DNA of 64,000 nt from Paracamarosporium sp. OC-R06-R3 (GCA_019828545.1 JACVRA010000171.1:558001-622000); one strand, 5' to 3'; numbered from the stretch's first letter, positions 23,264 through 34,143 are shown. Numbers and translations are program-made. The notes: generated by a model not told the origin, from the sequence alone.

Positions 23264-24861
23264 ATGACCTGGTTAAATAAGATCAATCCGACCCCGGCAT
23301 TTCCGGCATATACAGGGCCGTACAAGGTCGGTTCAGTAGACGCAGAAATACCAACGAGCCAACTGGAAAGCCCAGGACGATCGGACAATCCGTGTACGAA
23401 CCTTGCGACAGTATCATTCCGCGTATTCTATCCGGCACGGCCAGAGAGCGAGCAGAAGGGTGTACGGTGGATACCGAGCCCGCAAAAGGAGGTCGTGAGC
23501 GCTTATGCGAAGTTCCTAGGCGCAGGAAATGGAATGGCAGGGTTGTTCGCGTAAGTAAACACATGTAAAGAGTAATTCGGAGCCATTAGTTAACCTGATG
23601 CAGGACGCTCCCGCAATTGCTGTACTACATTACAATCCCTGTCCATCACAACGCCGATGTTCTCGAGCCACCGACCAAATCGAAACGCTGGCCTGTTATG
23701 ATATTTTCACATGGCCTCGGAGGATCAAGGAACGCATATTCGCATATCTGTGGCTCGCTGGCGAGTCACGGCGTCGTAGTTGTTGCACCAGAACATAGGG
23801 ACGGAAGCTGTCCTATTTCATTTATGCATACACCGGAAGAGAAGGAAAAGATGAAGAGGATAGAGTACAAGAAGTTGCCACACAAGGCGTCTACGGAGGT
23901 GTACGAGGCACGAGACGAGCAGCTGCGGATACGCCTTTGGGAGCTCGACCTAATCCATGACGCCCTCCTCAAAATCGACAACCGGACACCACTCAAGAAC
24001 GTAGCGGAGGACCAGAAAAAGAGCGGCGGAAAGGATATGCTCACAATGTTTTCTCACTTACTTCATGTCCACGAACCGGGCAGGATCGCCTTTGCCGGTC
24101 ACTCTTTCGGTGGTGCGACAACAGTCCAATTTGTCAAATCTGTCTACTACCACGACGCTACAAGCCCAACGTTCTACCGCCCTCTATTTTCGCCCACGGA
24201 AGATTCAAGCATCATCCGCCAAATCACCCCCCAAACGCCAGTTATGCTCCTCGATCTTTGGACGCTTCCCGTTCAGAGCCCGGCAACAATTTGGCTCCGC
24301 AACAAGCCTATGCCGTGTTACGACTCACCAGCTGGCGGCTCAAACTTGCTTTCCATTCTTTCCGAGGCGTTTTACAAGTGGTCTTCTAATTTGAATGACA
24401 CGAAACGCATCGTCTCGAAACCGACAGGCTCTCACGCCAAGTATCCAGATCAGCCTGGACCACATATCTTTTACCCTACGGCTTCCGCACATCTTTCGCA
24501 ATCCGACTTTGGTGTTCTGTTTCCCTGGGTTACGACGAAGGTTTTTGGCGCGAAGGAACCCGAGCGCGTACTTCGCCTCAACGCGCGTGCCATGTTACAG
24601 ATTCTGCGCAACGCTGGTATCGAAGTTGCTGCCACCAGCAAAGAAGACATGGAGCTGCAAGATGTCAAGGGATTAGAGAATGGCGTTCCGCAGGACGAAA
24701 AGATTCTGAGTCACGTAGAGGATTCCGTAAGGAGCTGGATCAGGCTAGGCACGGAGCGGTATGGAGGGAAAAGTGAGGTGGAGAAGGGGCCTGGGGATGC
24801 CATGGTTGAAGGAGAGGTGTTGGGCCAGGTTGTCAGTAATGAAGAACGGTCGATGACCTAG
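23264..24861 (+). CDS. PAF-acetylhydrolase (group VII phospholipase A2)-like protein
   Basis: Exons 23264-23550 and 23604-24861 give 514 aa. The family cleaves short or oxidised sn-2 acyl chains from phospholipids. The N-terminus MTWLNKINPTPAFPAYTGPYKVG and the strand TVSFRVFYPA match fungal members. After a 53-nt intron (GTAAGT to GCAG, joining LF-A-TLPQLLYY) come PVMIFSHGLGGSRNAYSHICGSLASHG, VVAPEHRDGS and the nucleophile elbow GHSFGGATT (Ser about 263). A catalytic His is likely HLSQSDFGVLFPW, near residue 390. No signal peptide is seen, so it is probably intracellular. The frame is open well upstream of 23264, but the extension is low complexity, so the conserved ATG was chosen. Confidence 0.9.
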
Positions 24862-25614
24862 GTGGTTGCCTGAACCGTTTGTGCTTCTGGGCGTGGCACC
24901 AATGGTCTTGCTTTGTTTGCACATTGGGCATGGCGTTATTGTATGTTGCATGGGAGGCGTTCGTTTTATATCGATACCAGTAGACAGACACGAGCAATGA
25001 TCTGATTAAGTATTCTATCAAGTTGTTTCTCCATTGCTCGCTTTTCTTGTAACCAAAAGCAATCCTTCGTTCTACGCAGCACATAGGTGGTCCGTGCACT
25101 AGTGTACCCAGATGTTGGGCAATGGCGACACCTCACCTTCTCGTTTGGTGCAGATATAGCTTTCACCTCAACAAGGCATTTATACCTTTACTAACAATTT
25201 CGCTATCCATACACCAACTCGACCTCTTTTCCACGAACCTCCCGACAGCCTGCATCATCCGATAAAAAGAGCGTTACAAGCGGACTGGCACACCATAGCG
25301 ACAACTTGCTATCTACTTATAGCCAGCTATTGGTTATCTCACTCTTACTCTTACTCTTTTATCCACTCCTACCTTTTTAGCAATCCCGACTCAACCTGTC
25401 CAAATATCCTGTGTCTTGCCACCTTTTTGCAATTGGGAAGGTGCCGCCACGGGCAAACAACTATATCGTGGACTTGCAAACGACTATCCTGCGCAAAGAT
25501 AGGTCTCGTCAGCCTAGGGAAGCTATCAATCACTATATCACATCTTGAAGCCGATCCTCTGGCCCTCGTTCCACTTTCTCACGAATACTCTCCTTTCACC
25601 TTGTAGCAGGCGCG
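24862..25614. other. Intergenic, upstream of SRA gene
   Basis: 753 bp between two genes on the same strand. A T/C-rich tract with repeated ttactctt units at about 25340-25370 looks like promoter sequence. No gene seen. Confidence 0.4.
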
Positions 25615-27209
25615 ATGACTGGCAAAAGGATTAAAGTTGAATTCAACACACCACAGTGGCTGCTCGATTGGAACGCAGAGGCTGTGAGAAAGAGAGCAGC
25701 CTTTTTGGCGAACAAAGACCAGGAGGTCTCTGAGGACACGGCGCGTGGGGAAGACCCAAAGAAGGCGGCTAACCACACATTGGACAAGGATCTACAGCCG
25801 AACTCACCAACCAAAGAGGTAGAAAAGCTGCAGATCCAGTCATCGGAGATTGAAGTGCAAGATAAAGACCAATTCGTGGGCGACAGAGGTGAGAGTGATG
25901 AAGCTCGAGATGCAAAGCGACAGGACAAGCTTCAAAAGAGAAAAGCTTTGAAGCATTTCGAAGGGAGCGCATCTAACGAGACTTTTGTTATCAAAGCATC
26001 AACATTTAGCGCTGTGTCGCCAGTGAAGGAGACCTTTGCCGAATCATCTAAGGCTGGTGCGGCCCGAAAACCTTCAGCAACGCCTCAAAGCCCTGTTTCT
26101 GAGCAGTGGACTGCCAGACTAGTCAAGAGCGAAGTCAATAAAGTATATGAAGCTATGTTGCTACCTGAGTGGTACGTACACATCTCATTCCTTCCTTCAA
26201 GTGATAGAAACCGATTGACAAGACAAATAGGCTGACAGCGATCTCACCAATATCATTGAACCGAGGACTGAAACGGCTAGATAAGGACCGTACACAGGCC
26301 TTGCGTGCTATCGAGGCGTTCAAGGATTGTGTGAGACGCTGTGAAGATATCATGGCTGCTAACAAACCTATCTCATTACGCCTAAAATTATTTGACGAAC
26401 TCCGTGACCATGTTCATAAAGCGGAGATCACACTTAAGGGCGTCGACAAGTACGTCGTGCGCAAGACAAACATGCTCACGGTAGAGAACGGACTACCTCG
26501 TATTTTCACCACTCAGAAAGTCGACTACCCTTGGGACCTGAAGGCGGACGCCTGGCAGCTCTATCTCCGCTGGTACAGGGAAGATTTTAAAGCAGACCTA
26601 CTACGAGGCATCGTTACAAGCAAAAGCAAGGAACGTAACAAAGATAGCATCGATCCAGAATGGCACAAGAATAAGTCTCTCAAGATCAGTGCAAACTACC
26701 ACGGAGAAGGTCACCTTGTCCTTGGTCAATGGTGGCCTACGCAGCTATGTGCTTTACGTGACGGAGCTCATGGCTCTGCTCAAGGTGGTATATATGGCGA
26801 GAAAGGCAAAGGCGCATATTCGATTGTATTATCTAGTGGCGGCTACAAAGACGAGGACGCCGGCGAGGAAATTTGGTATTGTGGAACCGAAAGCAAGACT
26901 GAAGAGCCTACGGAGGTCACCCTACGGATGATCGAAGCTTGTGAAGAGTTTCCTGAAAAACCGGTTCGAGTTCTCCGATCCGCGGCACTTCACCAGAAAA
27001 ACACCTATCGACCAAAATTCGGTCTGCGGTATGATGGCCTTTACAGGGTAGTAGGGATGGAGCTGATAGAGGAGGAGAAGGCACACTACCGGTTCAAACT
27101 GGTCAGGTGCGAGAACCAATATCCAATCCGATGTGAGGACAATGCCGCGCGAAGGCCCACCAAGTATGAAGAGGCCGAATTCTTGAGGTTAAAACAAGAT
27201 GGACGATAG
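25615..27209 (+). CDS. SRA-YDG domain protein (modified-cytosine reader type)
   Basis: Exons 25615-26171 and 26231-27209 give 511 aa; the 59-nt intron (GTACGT to ATAG) splits a Trp codon (PE-W-LTAIS). The C-terminal 170 residues (about 335-500) are an SRA-YDG domain: GQWWPTQLCALRDGAHGSAQGGIYG, GAYSIVLSSGGYKDEDAGEEIWYCGTE, PVRVLRSAALHQKNTYRPKFGLRYDGLYRVV and FKLVRCENQYPIR. In UHRF1 and plant SUVH proteins this fold flips out methylcytosine in DNA. There is no RING, PHD, Tudor or SET domain. The N-terminal half is charged and partly disordered, followed by a helical region (about 190-300). Likely a nuclear DNA-binding protein; reading of 5mC is inference from the fold. Confidence 0.88.
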
Positions 27210-28328
27210 GTGGCAGCAGCGACAAAAGTCTTGAAAGGCCACAATACGCGCTTAGGCACACCTCTTGTTCTTCACTCAGCTATAATACCAATTGGACGCA
27301 AATGGTTTTCACCTCTGGGATATGATGTTTGGCGAGGATTGTCAAAGAAGAGTTTGTGGGATCCAGGCGAATATTGTCGCTCACCGACTCCTTAATTGCA
27401 TGCTGAGCTTCGTAGTTCACAGCAATTAAGGTCCCGACTCTTGTCGAATTATGCGACAGAGATGTTGAGGCAGATAGTCCAGGGAAATGGCTGGATTGGA
27501 TGAGCAACACAAGCTGTGTCTTTAGTTCACGACGGGTAATTAAAGCCTGCCTTAGATAGTACCATGACCTTTGAGGGCTTTTGGATGGTATTGAACTCAG
27601 TCCAGAAATATGATTCTTCCGTCGCCATCGTGACAGGGTAATGATCAAGAGGACATTGCTATTGCTGACTGTGCATAGTTTCTTGATGTTGCTGCGGCTA
27701 GGATCGACTGTTCTCCTTGCCGTGTCACTACACTACACATATCGCATGAGCAAAAGACCGAAAAATTTATGCCACATCCGGTCATGCATGAACTAATGTC
27801 TAGGTATGAAAACGACGCGTCTGTGGAAGTTGTCGAGAATTGACCAGCGCAGGACTGAAACCGATGACCAATATATTGACACATCGATAGAGACGTTTCC
27901 ACAAGGCCGCCACCGTTGTCGGATCGCTGGAACAGCTCCCTCAATCTATACTAGCAGCTCTTTGGGCCTCCACGCCGCCTTCTAGATTGATCAACCTGAG
28001 TCGTACGCATAAACGTCAACATTCCAGTTTCAAACGTCTGAAAGCCTGGAATGTAATCAAAGTTTCATTGCCACGCTTGCTCCCACCAACCAAGGGCAAT
28101 CCTACCGGCATTTACGGCCCAGCCCTGCGGCTCTGATTTTCTGCATTCGTTGGTTCCCGCAGATGGTGTTGTGATGGCGAAACATTCCTCCCTTGACGAG
28201 CTACCCTTGCTTGGCGAACGTATATACACAATTGCTCGGGATGGGTGTCTCTCTTCCCCCTTCGTGCATTCTGTCGTTCGCTTTTGGTCTTTTGGGACTT
28301 TTACGCTCGTTATTGGGCTGCCACAACC
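27210..28328. other. Intergenic, no gene recognised
   Basis: 1.1 kb with several 60-140 codon frames in all directions, none protein-like. The frame of the following secreted protein is open from 28245, but its signal peptide begins at the ATG at 28329. Confidence 0.4.
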
Positions 28329-31300
28329 ATGGCGCCCTCCTGCCGCACGTCTGCCATACGTGTGGTGACTTTCATTCTTTTGCTTTTGAACATTTCCTTC
28401 ACGGCTGCGCTTCCGAATCAATTCCAGCGCCAGCCATACGCACACGATGTCTTGGATGCACGCGCGTCTACTCTGGAAACAGACCTCACACACGAACTAG
28501 CCATCGCGCTTGAGGATAAGAAGAAAGGCAAGGACTTTTTCAAAGACTTGAGTAAATTCCTGAGCCAGTTTGATCCTCTCGATGTCATTCGGACTATCCT
28601 GGGAGGGCTTATGGGTTTTAGAGACCCTCCCGATGGACCGAACACGACCAGCAGGGGGCCTCGACCTACGAAGACGATTACCATCACACCAACACCCATA
28701 GAGCTAAAGAGTTCAAGCACGACTGCAGCTATCCCTACCAGCTCGAGCTCTACGGCTTCTACTTTTACAAAGAAGACTACTTCGAGCAGCGCATCAGTTT
28801 CAACATCATCAGACGGTTCTGGGCTTGTGTTCTCAATCTTGCCATTTTTCCCATCGGAGGAACCGCTTGATCTCACAGGTCTCGCTCCTACCGCGTTGCC
28901 AACCCTACACCACATCATCTTCACTCCATCTATCGGTGCATCATTGAGCGCCGGCGTGTCGGCTGAGGTAGGCATTTCTGCAGGCGTACTCCTCTCCGTA
29001 CCAATTGACGAATCGGTCTCTGATATTTTCACTGCGCCGGTACCGACTACGTTCGACATTTCTGAGTCTGTCGGAGCTTCAGCAACAGTGTTGATCGAGG
29101 ACATTTTGAGTGCGATAGTGACGGAAGGGGCTCCAGAGCCAGAAGTAACAGTATCCGTTCTCCCTTTCATTCCGCCTGACAATGTTACTTTCCCAGCGCC
29201 CAGTGCTGCGCTCACTATTACAACGCCAATAGTTCCAGACATCACACCTGTCATTGAGATTCCAGTACCATTCACAGAATCTGAATCAGATGGGATTTTC
29301 TCTATCCTCCCATATATTCCATCAGGGGAGGCCATATCCGACAACGTCACTTTCCCAACGCCTACCGTTGGAATTGCTAATACAAGCTCATTGAGCGTGA
29401 AATCCACTCCGGTTATCAATATACTGGGAGGAGCTGTATCAGTCTCAATAAACGATACCGCCGTTGTTTCGCTCACCCCACTAGGGGACGCCGTGATTTC
29501 TGAAGCGACTGCCGTACCCGAAGCGGAACAGACCTTTTCCATGCTGCCTGTTTTTGGACCTGGCGAGCATCTTTCCGATAACGTGACATGGCCAACCCCG
29601 ACTGAGGTAGAGATATCTATTCCGGAGCTACCTATTCCTGTATTTACTGGGCCCATAGCGCCTCTAAACCCTTTCGATCCTGAGGATAATGAACTTTCCT
29701 TTTCCGGATCGATTGGAGTGGATATTCCGCTGCAGACAGGCAACGTCGACATCGAAAACACGCCTGTCCCGCTTCTAGAATTCGTCAACGGAACATACGT
29801 ACTGCCGACGACCAGAAAACCAGATTTCGTCACGCCTGTTCCGCTACCACTACCGTTGGATGTCACTTTCGAGCCAACTATTACGCCGGTCCTGGTCCGT
29901 CCAAGCTTCGGGCCTTTCAAGAACTCAAGCACATCTTCACGGAAGGCTAGGGTAACGACGAAGAGAGCACCGCGTCCAACGCTTCCTATCATCCTCCCAC
30001 CAATTCGGACAACAAGGCCTATAACACTCCCACCCCCGCTGATCCGTCCAACAAACTTTCCTCTTAATCAAACATTCTTCGCGAACCAAACGAAGGGAGC
30101 TAAAACTTCTGGCCCGAAATCCACACGACCTTTGATCTTGACAAACCCACTTAGACCTACGATCAGGCCATTCCCTCTACCCAGGCCAGTTCGAAACACA
30201 ACCAGAGGCGTCGGACCTATTGTGCGGCCAACACGCAGACCTGGATCCTTGCCCATACCATTCTTGAACAGCACAAGAGGTGTAAGACCTACTGGCCGAC
30301 CAACGCGTCCGATAATCCTCACGAACCCGCTTCAACCAACAGGCAGACCTATTTCCGTATTCAAACCCATCCTCAACATCACCAGAATCGTGAAATCTAC
30401 TGTGCGACCAACACGTTCGCTTATCCTCACAAGCCCACCTCGACCGACACTTAGGCCTTCGTCCCTACCCAGACCAATCCTTAACAGCACCATCGTTGTG
30501 AGACCTAGTGGTCGACCAATAGCTTCGCTTGTCTTGACGGACTCAATCCAAGCGACAATCAAACCTCCTTCTCTACCAAAACCAAGCTTCAATGGTACCA
30601 TCAGCATTGTCAGACCGACAATTTTACCTATTCCACTACCAAGACCAATTTTCAACAACACTATTATTATAAGACCCAGCGGGCTGACAACACGTCCACT
30701 TGTCTTGACTAACCCGTTGCGTCCTACAATCGAGATCTTCGAACCAGTCGAAGCTAGCAGGACGTCGACCAAGACCATCATAAGCAAGTCCACGAGTTAC
30801 GTGACTGTCGTAGTCGTGCCTTCGCCTGCTCCCGACATTTTGGTCGGAGTCGGAGGAATAGACGTCCCCGCGGATGAACCACTTCCCAGCAGCGCAGGTT
30901 TCGAGGGAGTATTGCCGATAATTGACGATGGGTTCTTGCTCACCGCAACTCTGAGGCCGATCGGTGTCTCCGTCTCTGGCGGATTCAGCGTGGTTCCGGC
31001 CTCTAGTAGTGCCGTGGAAACTACAGTTGTTCCTGTCGTCGATGACCTGAGCGAGTTTGACATCACGATCGATCTACCTGAACTGACACCATCTGTATTG
31101 ACGCCGTCTGCACCGACGCCAACGCAGGCGCCTGGGATTGGTATCTCGCTACCTGAAGTATCCTTCGCCTTCGTGGATACACTCGTGGCTCCTGCAGTTA
31201 GCGCTGATGTATCCCTCGAAGGCTTTGCTTCAGTAGGGGTTGCTGCACCAACTGCTAAGAATGTCTCCACCAGTCTTCCCGTCTTTGAGAGCTCTTCAGC

Positions 31301-32342
31301 AACCCCAAGCTCGAGTTCTAAACCCGTTCCCACTAGCCTTTCCATCCAAAGCTCGCCAGGCACCCCAAAACCGAGCTCCACGAGCCTAAGTGTCGGGCTA
31401 CCTCTATCTACGCCCACTCCTACTCCTCGGTCCTTCGCTACACAGATCTCTCTATCGACTAGCACATCCACACGCTCTGTCTCGACGAGCAAATCTACCT
31501 CATCAAGCTTTCCCCTCCCCACTCCCGTCATCGATGGAAACATCGTCTTCCCACCAGGCACCAGACGCTTAGTCGAGATCTGCAACGACCCCACCATAAA
31601 AACCATCACTCTCCCTCTTCTCGAAAGGTGGTACGGTCCTAACGCATACCCCTCTCTCCACGCATACCCAGGCTGCGCCCCCGCGAACACCCGTCAAGCG
31701 CTCCAAGCACCCGGCCTCCTAAACTGCACGTCTCTCGGCAAGGAAGTGCAGACCTGCCAGAAAGCAGGGAAACGCGTGTTGCTAGGCATCAAAGTGGATG
31801 CTCCGGCTGCCGTGCTCGGGAACTTGAAATGGGGAAGCATAAACGTGGGAGACCTGGGACTGAAATTGCCGCTTGTACTTCCGCCGGGTCCGTTCTTGGG
31901 ACAGCCGGGTCACCCGCTGGTGCCGCTTGCCGAGAACCTGACGACGATTCTGCTGGGCGGGAAGACGGTGGCTGCGCCCAATCTGTTCGATGCGTTGCAT
32001 ACGCCGTCTGGGCTTGCTGCGACGCTGTTCTCCCTGTTTGGTGAAGGGCATGCGGAGCGTGCGGATTTGAGGCCTTTGGGTCCAGACGCCCCGTCGTCCG
32101 TCAGTCCAGATGGAATTAAGTGGATTGTGAAGCCGTTGGGCGAGGAGGTCGTCGTGGATGGCTTCGACGTAAGGACACCTGGGCAGTGGAAAGGAACCCC
32201 GGAGGCCGCGCTTGTCGACAAGTTCGTGAGTGCACTGAGTAACTATCTGCAAACGGCGTGGAAGGAGAGTGGTGGGAAGAAGGGAGGTGTGAACGACCTT
32301 GGTGTTGAGGGACCTGGAGTCGTCGTCAGTGGATATATTTAG
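28329..32342 (+). CDS. Large secreted repeat protein with degenerate class III chitinase-like (GH18) C-terminal module
   Basis: Single exon, 1337 aa. Signal peptide MAPSCRTSAIRVVTFILLLLNISFTAA. After a helical segment (about 30-95) come Ser/Thr-rich sequence and four spaced repeats of the type SILPYIPSGE...DNVTFPTP near residues 168, 274, 325 and 404. Residues about 590-800 are a basic, Pro-rich array of about 36-aa units (RPTRPLILTNPLRPTxRP, each with one N-x-T sequon). A Ser/Thr/Pro linker leads to a C-terminal domain at about 1067-1337: RLVEICNDPTIKTITLPLL, WYGPNAYPSLHAYPGC, GLLNCTSLGKEVQTCQKAGKRVLLGI, LFSLFGEGHAERADLRPLG, then VVVDGFDVRTPGQW. This follows class III GH18 chitinases, but the DxxDxDxE motif is broken after DGFDV, so chitinase activity is not expected. 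No GPI signal is seen. I infer a cell-wall or matrix protein that may still bind chitin-like glycans. Confidence 0.8.
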   Translation: MAPSCRTSAIRVVTFILLLLNISFTAALPNQFQRQPYAHDVLDARASTLETDLTHELAIALEDKKKGKDFFKDLSKFLSQFDPLDVIRTILGGLMGFRDPPDGPNTTSRGPRPTKTITITPTPIELKSSSTTAAIPTSSSSTASTFTKKTTSSSASVSTSSDGSGLVFSILPFFPSEEPLDLTGLAPTALPTLHHIIFTPSIGASLSAGVSAEVGISAGVLLSVPIDESVSDIFTAPVPTTFDISESVGASATVLIEDILSAIVTEGAPEPEVTVSVLPFIPPDNVTFPAPSAALTITTPIVPDITPVIEIPVPFTESESDGIFSILPYIPSGEAISDNVTFPTPTVGIANTSSLSVKSTPVINILGGAVSVSINDTAVVSLTPLGDAVISEATAVPEAEQTFSMLPVFGPGEHLSDNVTWPTPTEVEISIPELPIPVFTGPIAPLNPFDPEDNELSFSGSIGVDIPLQTGNVDIENTPVPLLEFVNGTYVLPTTRKPDFVTPVPLPLPLDVTFEPTITPVLVRPSFGPFKNSSTSSRKARVTTKRAPRPTLPIILPPIRTTRPITLPPPLIRPTNFPLNQTFFANQTKGAKTSGPKSTRPLILTNPLRPTIRPFPLPRPVRNTTRGVGPIVRPTRRPGSLPIPFLNSTRGVRPTGRPTRPIILTNPLQPTGRPISVFKPILNITRIVKSTVRPTRSLILTSPPRPTLRPSSLPRPILNSTIVVRPSGRPIASLVLTDSIQATIKPPSLPKPSFNGTISIVRPTILPIPLPRPIFNNTIIIRPSGLTTRPLVLTNPLRPTIEIFEPVEASRTSTKTIISKSTSYVTVVVVPSPAPDILVGVGGIDVPADEPLPSSAGFEGVLPIIDDGFLLTATLRPIGVSVSGGFSVVPASSSAVETTVVPVVDDLSEFDITIDLPELTPSVLTPSAPTPTQAPGIGISLPEVSFAFVDTLVAPAVSADVSLEGFASVGVAAPTAKNVSTSLPVFESSSATPSSSSKPVPTSLSIQSSPGTPKPSSTSLSVGLPLSTPTPTPRSFATQISLSTSTSTRSVSTSKSTSSSFPLPTPVIDGNIVFPPGTRRLVEICNDPTIKTITLPLLERWYGPNAYPSLHAYPGCAPANTRQALQAPGLLNCTSLGKEVQTCQKAGKRVLLGIKVDAPAAVLGNLKWGSINVGDLGLKLPLVLPPGPFLGQPGHPLVPLAENLTTILLGGKTVAAPNLFDALHTPSGLAATLFSLFGEGHAERADLRPLGPDAPSSVSPDGIKWIVKPLGEEVVVDGFDVRTPGQWKGTPEAALVDKFVSALSNYLQTAWKESGGKKGGVNDLGVEGPGVVVSGYI
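30094..30735 (+). repeat. Coding repeat array, about 36 aa per unit, with N-glycosylation sequons
   Basis: Within the large secreted protein. Five near-complete and two partial units share R-P-T/I-x-x-L-I/V-L-T-(N/S/D), then PT-x-(R/K)-P, then (L/F)P-(R/K)-P and one sequon (NTTR, NSTR, NITR, NSTI, NGTI, NNTI). At DNA level the copies are well diverged, so the array is old. Confidence 0.75.
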
Positions 32343-32875
32343 GTCATGTTGGAAGTATTGGTATCATAATAACAACATCCGGCCATGGGTGTTTCTCCGT
32401 TTAGTTTTAGGGTTACCATGCAATGAGATCACGAATCTAATGCATTGTCTCTCGGATAACTGGTCAGCAAAGTTGAACCTCAGTCGTTACGACAGACGGC
32501 ACAGAGGCCATCTGTGCTCAAATTTGGTCTAGTAGAAGTGCACCTCCCTACGTTGAAAGGAAATCATTGAGGGAGCTGATGCTCCAAAATGTTTAATACG
32601 TGTCTACTTGACACCCACTGCACAAAGTGCGCATGCTCAGCAAATCCAGACACCTGCAGCGCAGGCTATAGTCATCGATGTCGTTCCAAGCAATTCCATG
32701 ATCGTATTCCTGCAATCCATCCCATTCTTAACACGAGTAATTTGAAATTCGATGACGTTCTCGCGTGACTTAGAGTTCAGGCAATACTGCGACATACGAA
32801 GATTAGATGCGCATTGTCGACAACAAACGAGTCGAGAATGCGTTTCAGGAGAGTGCGAAGGCCCAAAGCGGTCCT
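32343..32875. other. Convergent intergenic region
   Basis: 533 bp between two facing 3' ends; no gene, repeat or RNA recognised. Confidence 0.4.
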
Positions 32876-34143
32876 CTACCAGCCACCACCAGCTGAAGCA
32901 TCACCCCAGCCGCCGTCAGCAGCAGCAGCAGAGTCATCAGCCCAGTTTGCGGAGGCTTCGCCATTCGCAGCACCAGCGTCGGCGTTTGCCCAGTCGCCAG
33001 TAGCACCTCCAGTATTGGCATTCGAATCCTCCCAGTCGCCACCGTTGGTGTTCTCAGCCACAGGAGCCTTACAGCGCCTAACCGTGTGTCTATGTATTGT
33101 TAGTTATATAGTACGAGCTTCCATAAGAGGAGGTATGCTTACCCGTACTCCTTGCAGTTCTTGCACTGCACCTTGGACCAGTCGGTGGGCTTCGGACTAT
33201 GACTTGTTAGTGTTCTTTCGGTCTTTAGTAATATCGATAGACCAAAGATACGTACCACTCGCGGGACATGTGGCCGATCTCGTCGCAGTTGCGACACTTC
33301 ATGACACGCTCGTTGGGGCACTCGGTCTTGCGATGGCCGTATTCGTAGCAGTTGTAGCACTGCTGACCATCATTCTCTCGAGGCTGTGAGGCTTGAGGGC
33401 ACTCAGCCTTGCGGTGTCTATTCCGGTGTCAGTCATTGAACGAAATCGATAAGAGTATATACGAACCCGGGGATGCCACAATTGAAGCACGCACGATCGC
33501 TGCCGCCGCCGCCGGCGGACTTGGGACTATATATCATAAGCACATATCAAAGAATATAGGTGTTAGAATACTCACCAGTCACGCTTGGTGTGGCCCTTTT
33601 CGTTGCAGTTGTAGCAAGTACGATCGTTACCACCACCAGACTTGGGACTATGCAAGATTAGTACAATATACAGCTGAAATACGAAAGAACTTACCAGTCG
33701 CGCTTCATGTGACCCGGATCACCACATCCGTAGCAAGCACGGCCGCTACCGCCACCCATAGCGCCAGCGGAATCGTTGCGGCCACCATCAGTTGCACCCC
33801 AGGTCTCTTGGGCACCAAAGTCGCCAGTCTCGCCTCCGCCCCAGGTACCGTCGCCATCTGGGCTAGAGTTTTCGAAGTTGGAGGTATTCTTCTCGAAACC
33901 AGAGCCAAAGCTAGTGTCAAAGCCAGAGCTAGTAGCGGATGTGAAGTTCTCCTTGTTCTTGCCCTCACGCTTCTCCTGCTCGCGTGTCCGGTGCGGCCTA
34001 CCACCCTTGTGCGAGGCCCAGTTGTAGGAGTCAATTAGTATTCCGCACACTTCACATTCGTACTTTTTGGGCAGAATCTCCTTGGCCTTGTTGTACGGGT
34101 TGGCCTCGATCACGTTCAAACCCGGAGCGAAAGAACGCGGCAT
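32876..34143 (-). CDS. CCHC zinc-knuckle protein (Gis2/Byr3/CNBP-like) with modular exons
   Basis: Exons complement(33695-34143, 33576-33647, 33467-33526, 33256-33417, 33143-33196, 32876-33089) give 336 aa. The N-terminus has a separate zinc-finger-like motif (CEVCGILIDSYNWASHKGGRPH), then a Gly/Asn-rich stretch. Six CCHC knuckles follow: CYGCGDPGHMKRDC, CYNCNEKGHTKRDC, CFNCGIPGHRKAEC, CYNCYEYGHRKTEC, CRNCDEIGHMSREC and CKNCKEYGHTVRRC. The tail is Gly/Asn/Trp-rich (GDWEDSNANTGGATGDW). Such proteins bind single-stranded nucleic acid and act in mRNA translation control. All five introns (about 47-60 nt) are phase 2 and fall in the knuckles: three split the last Cys codon as TG|T, two split the Gly codon before the His as GG|A. 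I chose this structure because every join restores a perfect knuckle. Confidence 0.92.

Noticed and set aside
28418..29992. 524-codon frame antisense to the secreted repeat protein, and another of 297 codons at 30797-31690
   Set aside because: Mirror of the Ser/Thr/Pro/Val codon pattern of the sense gene; the sense strand has a signal peptide and recognisable C-terminal domain.
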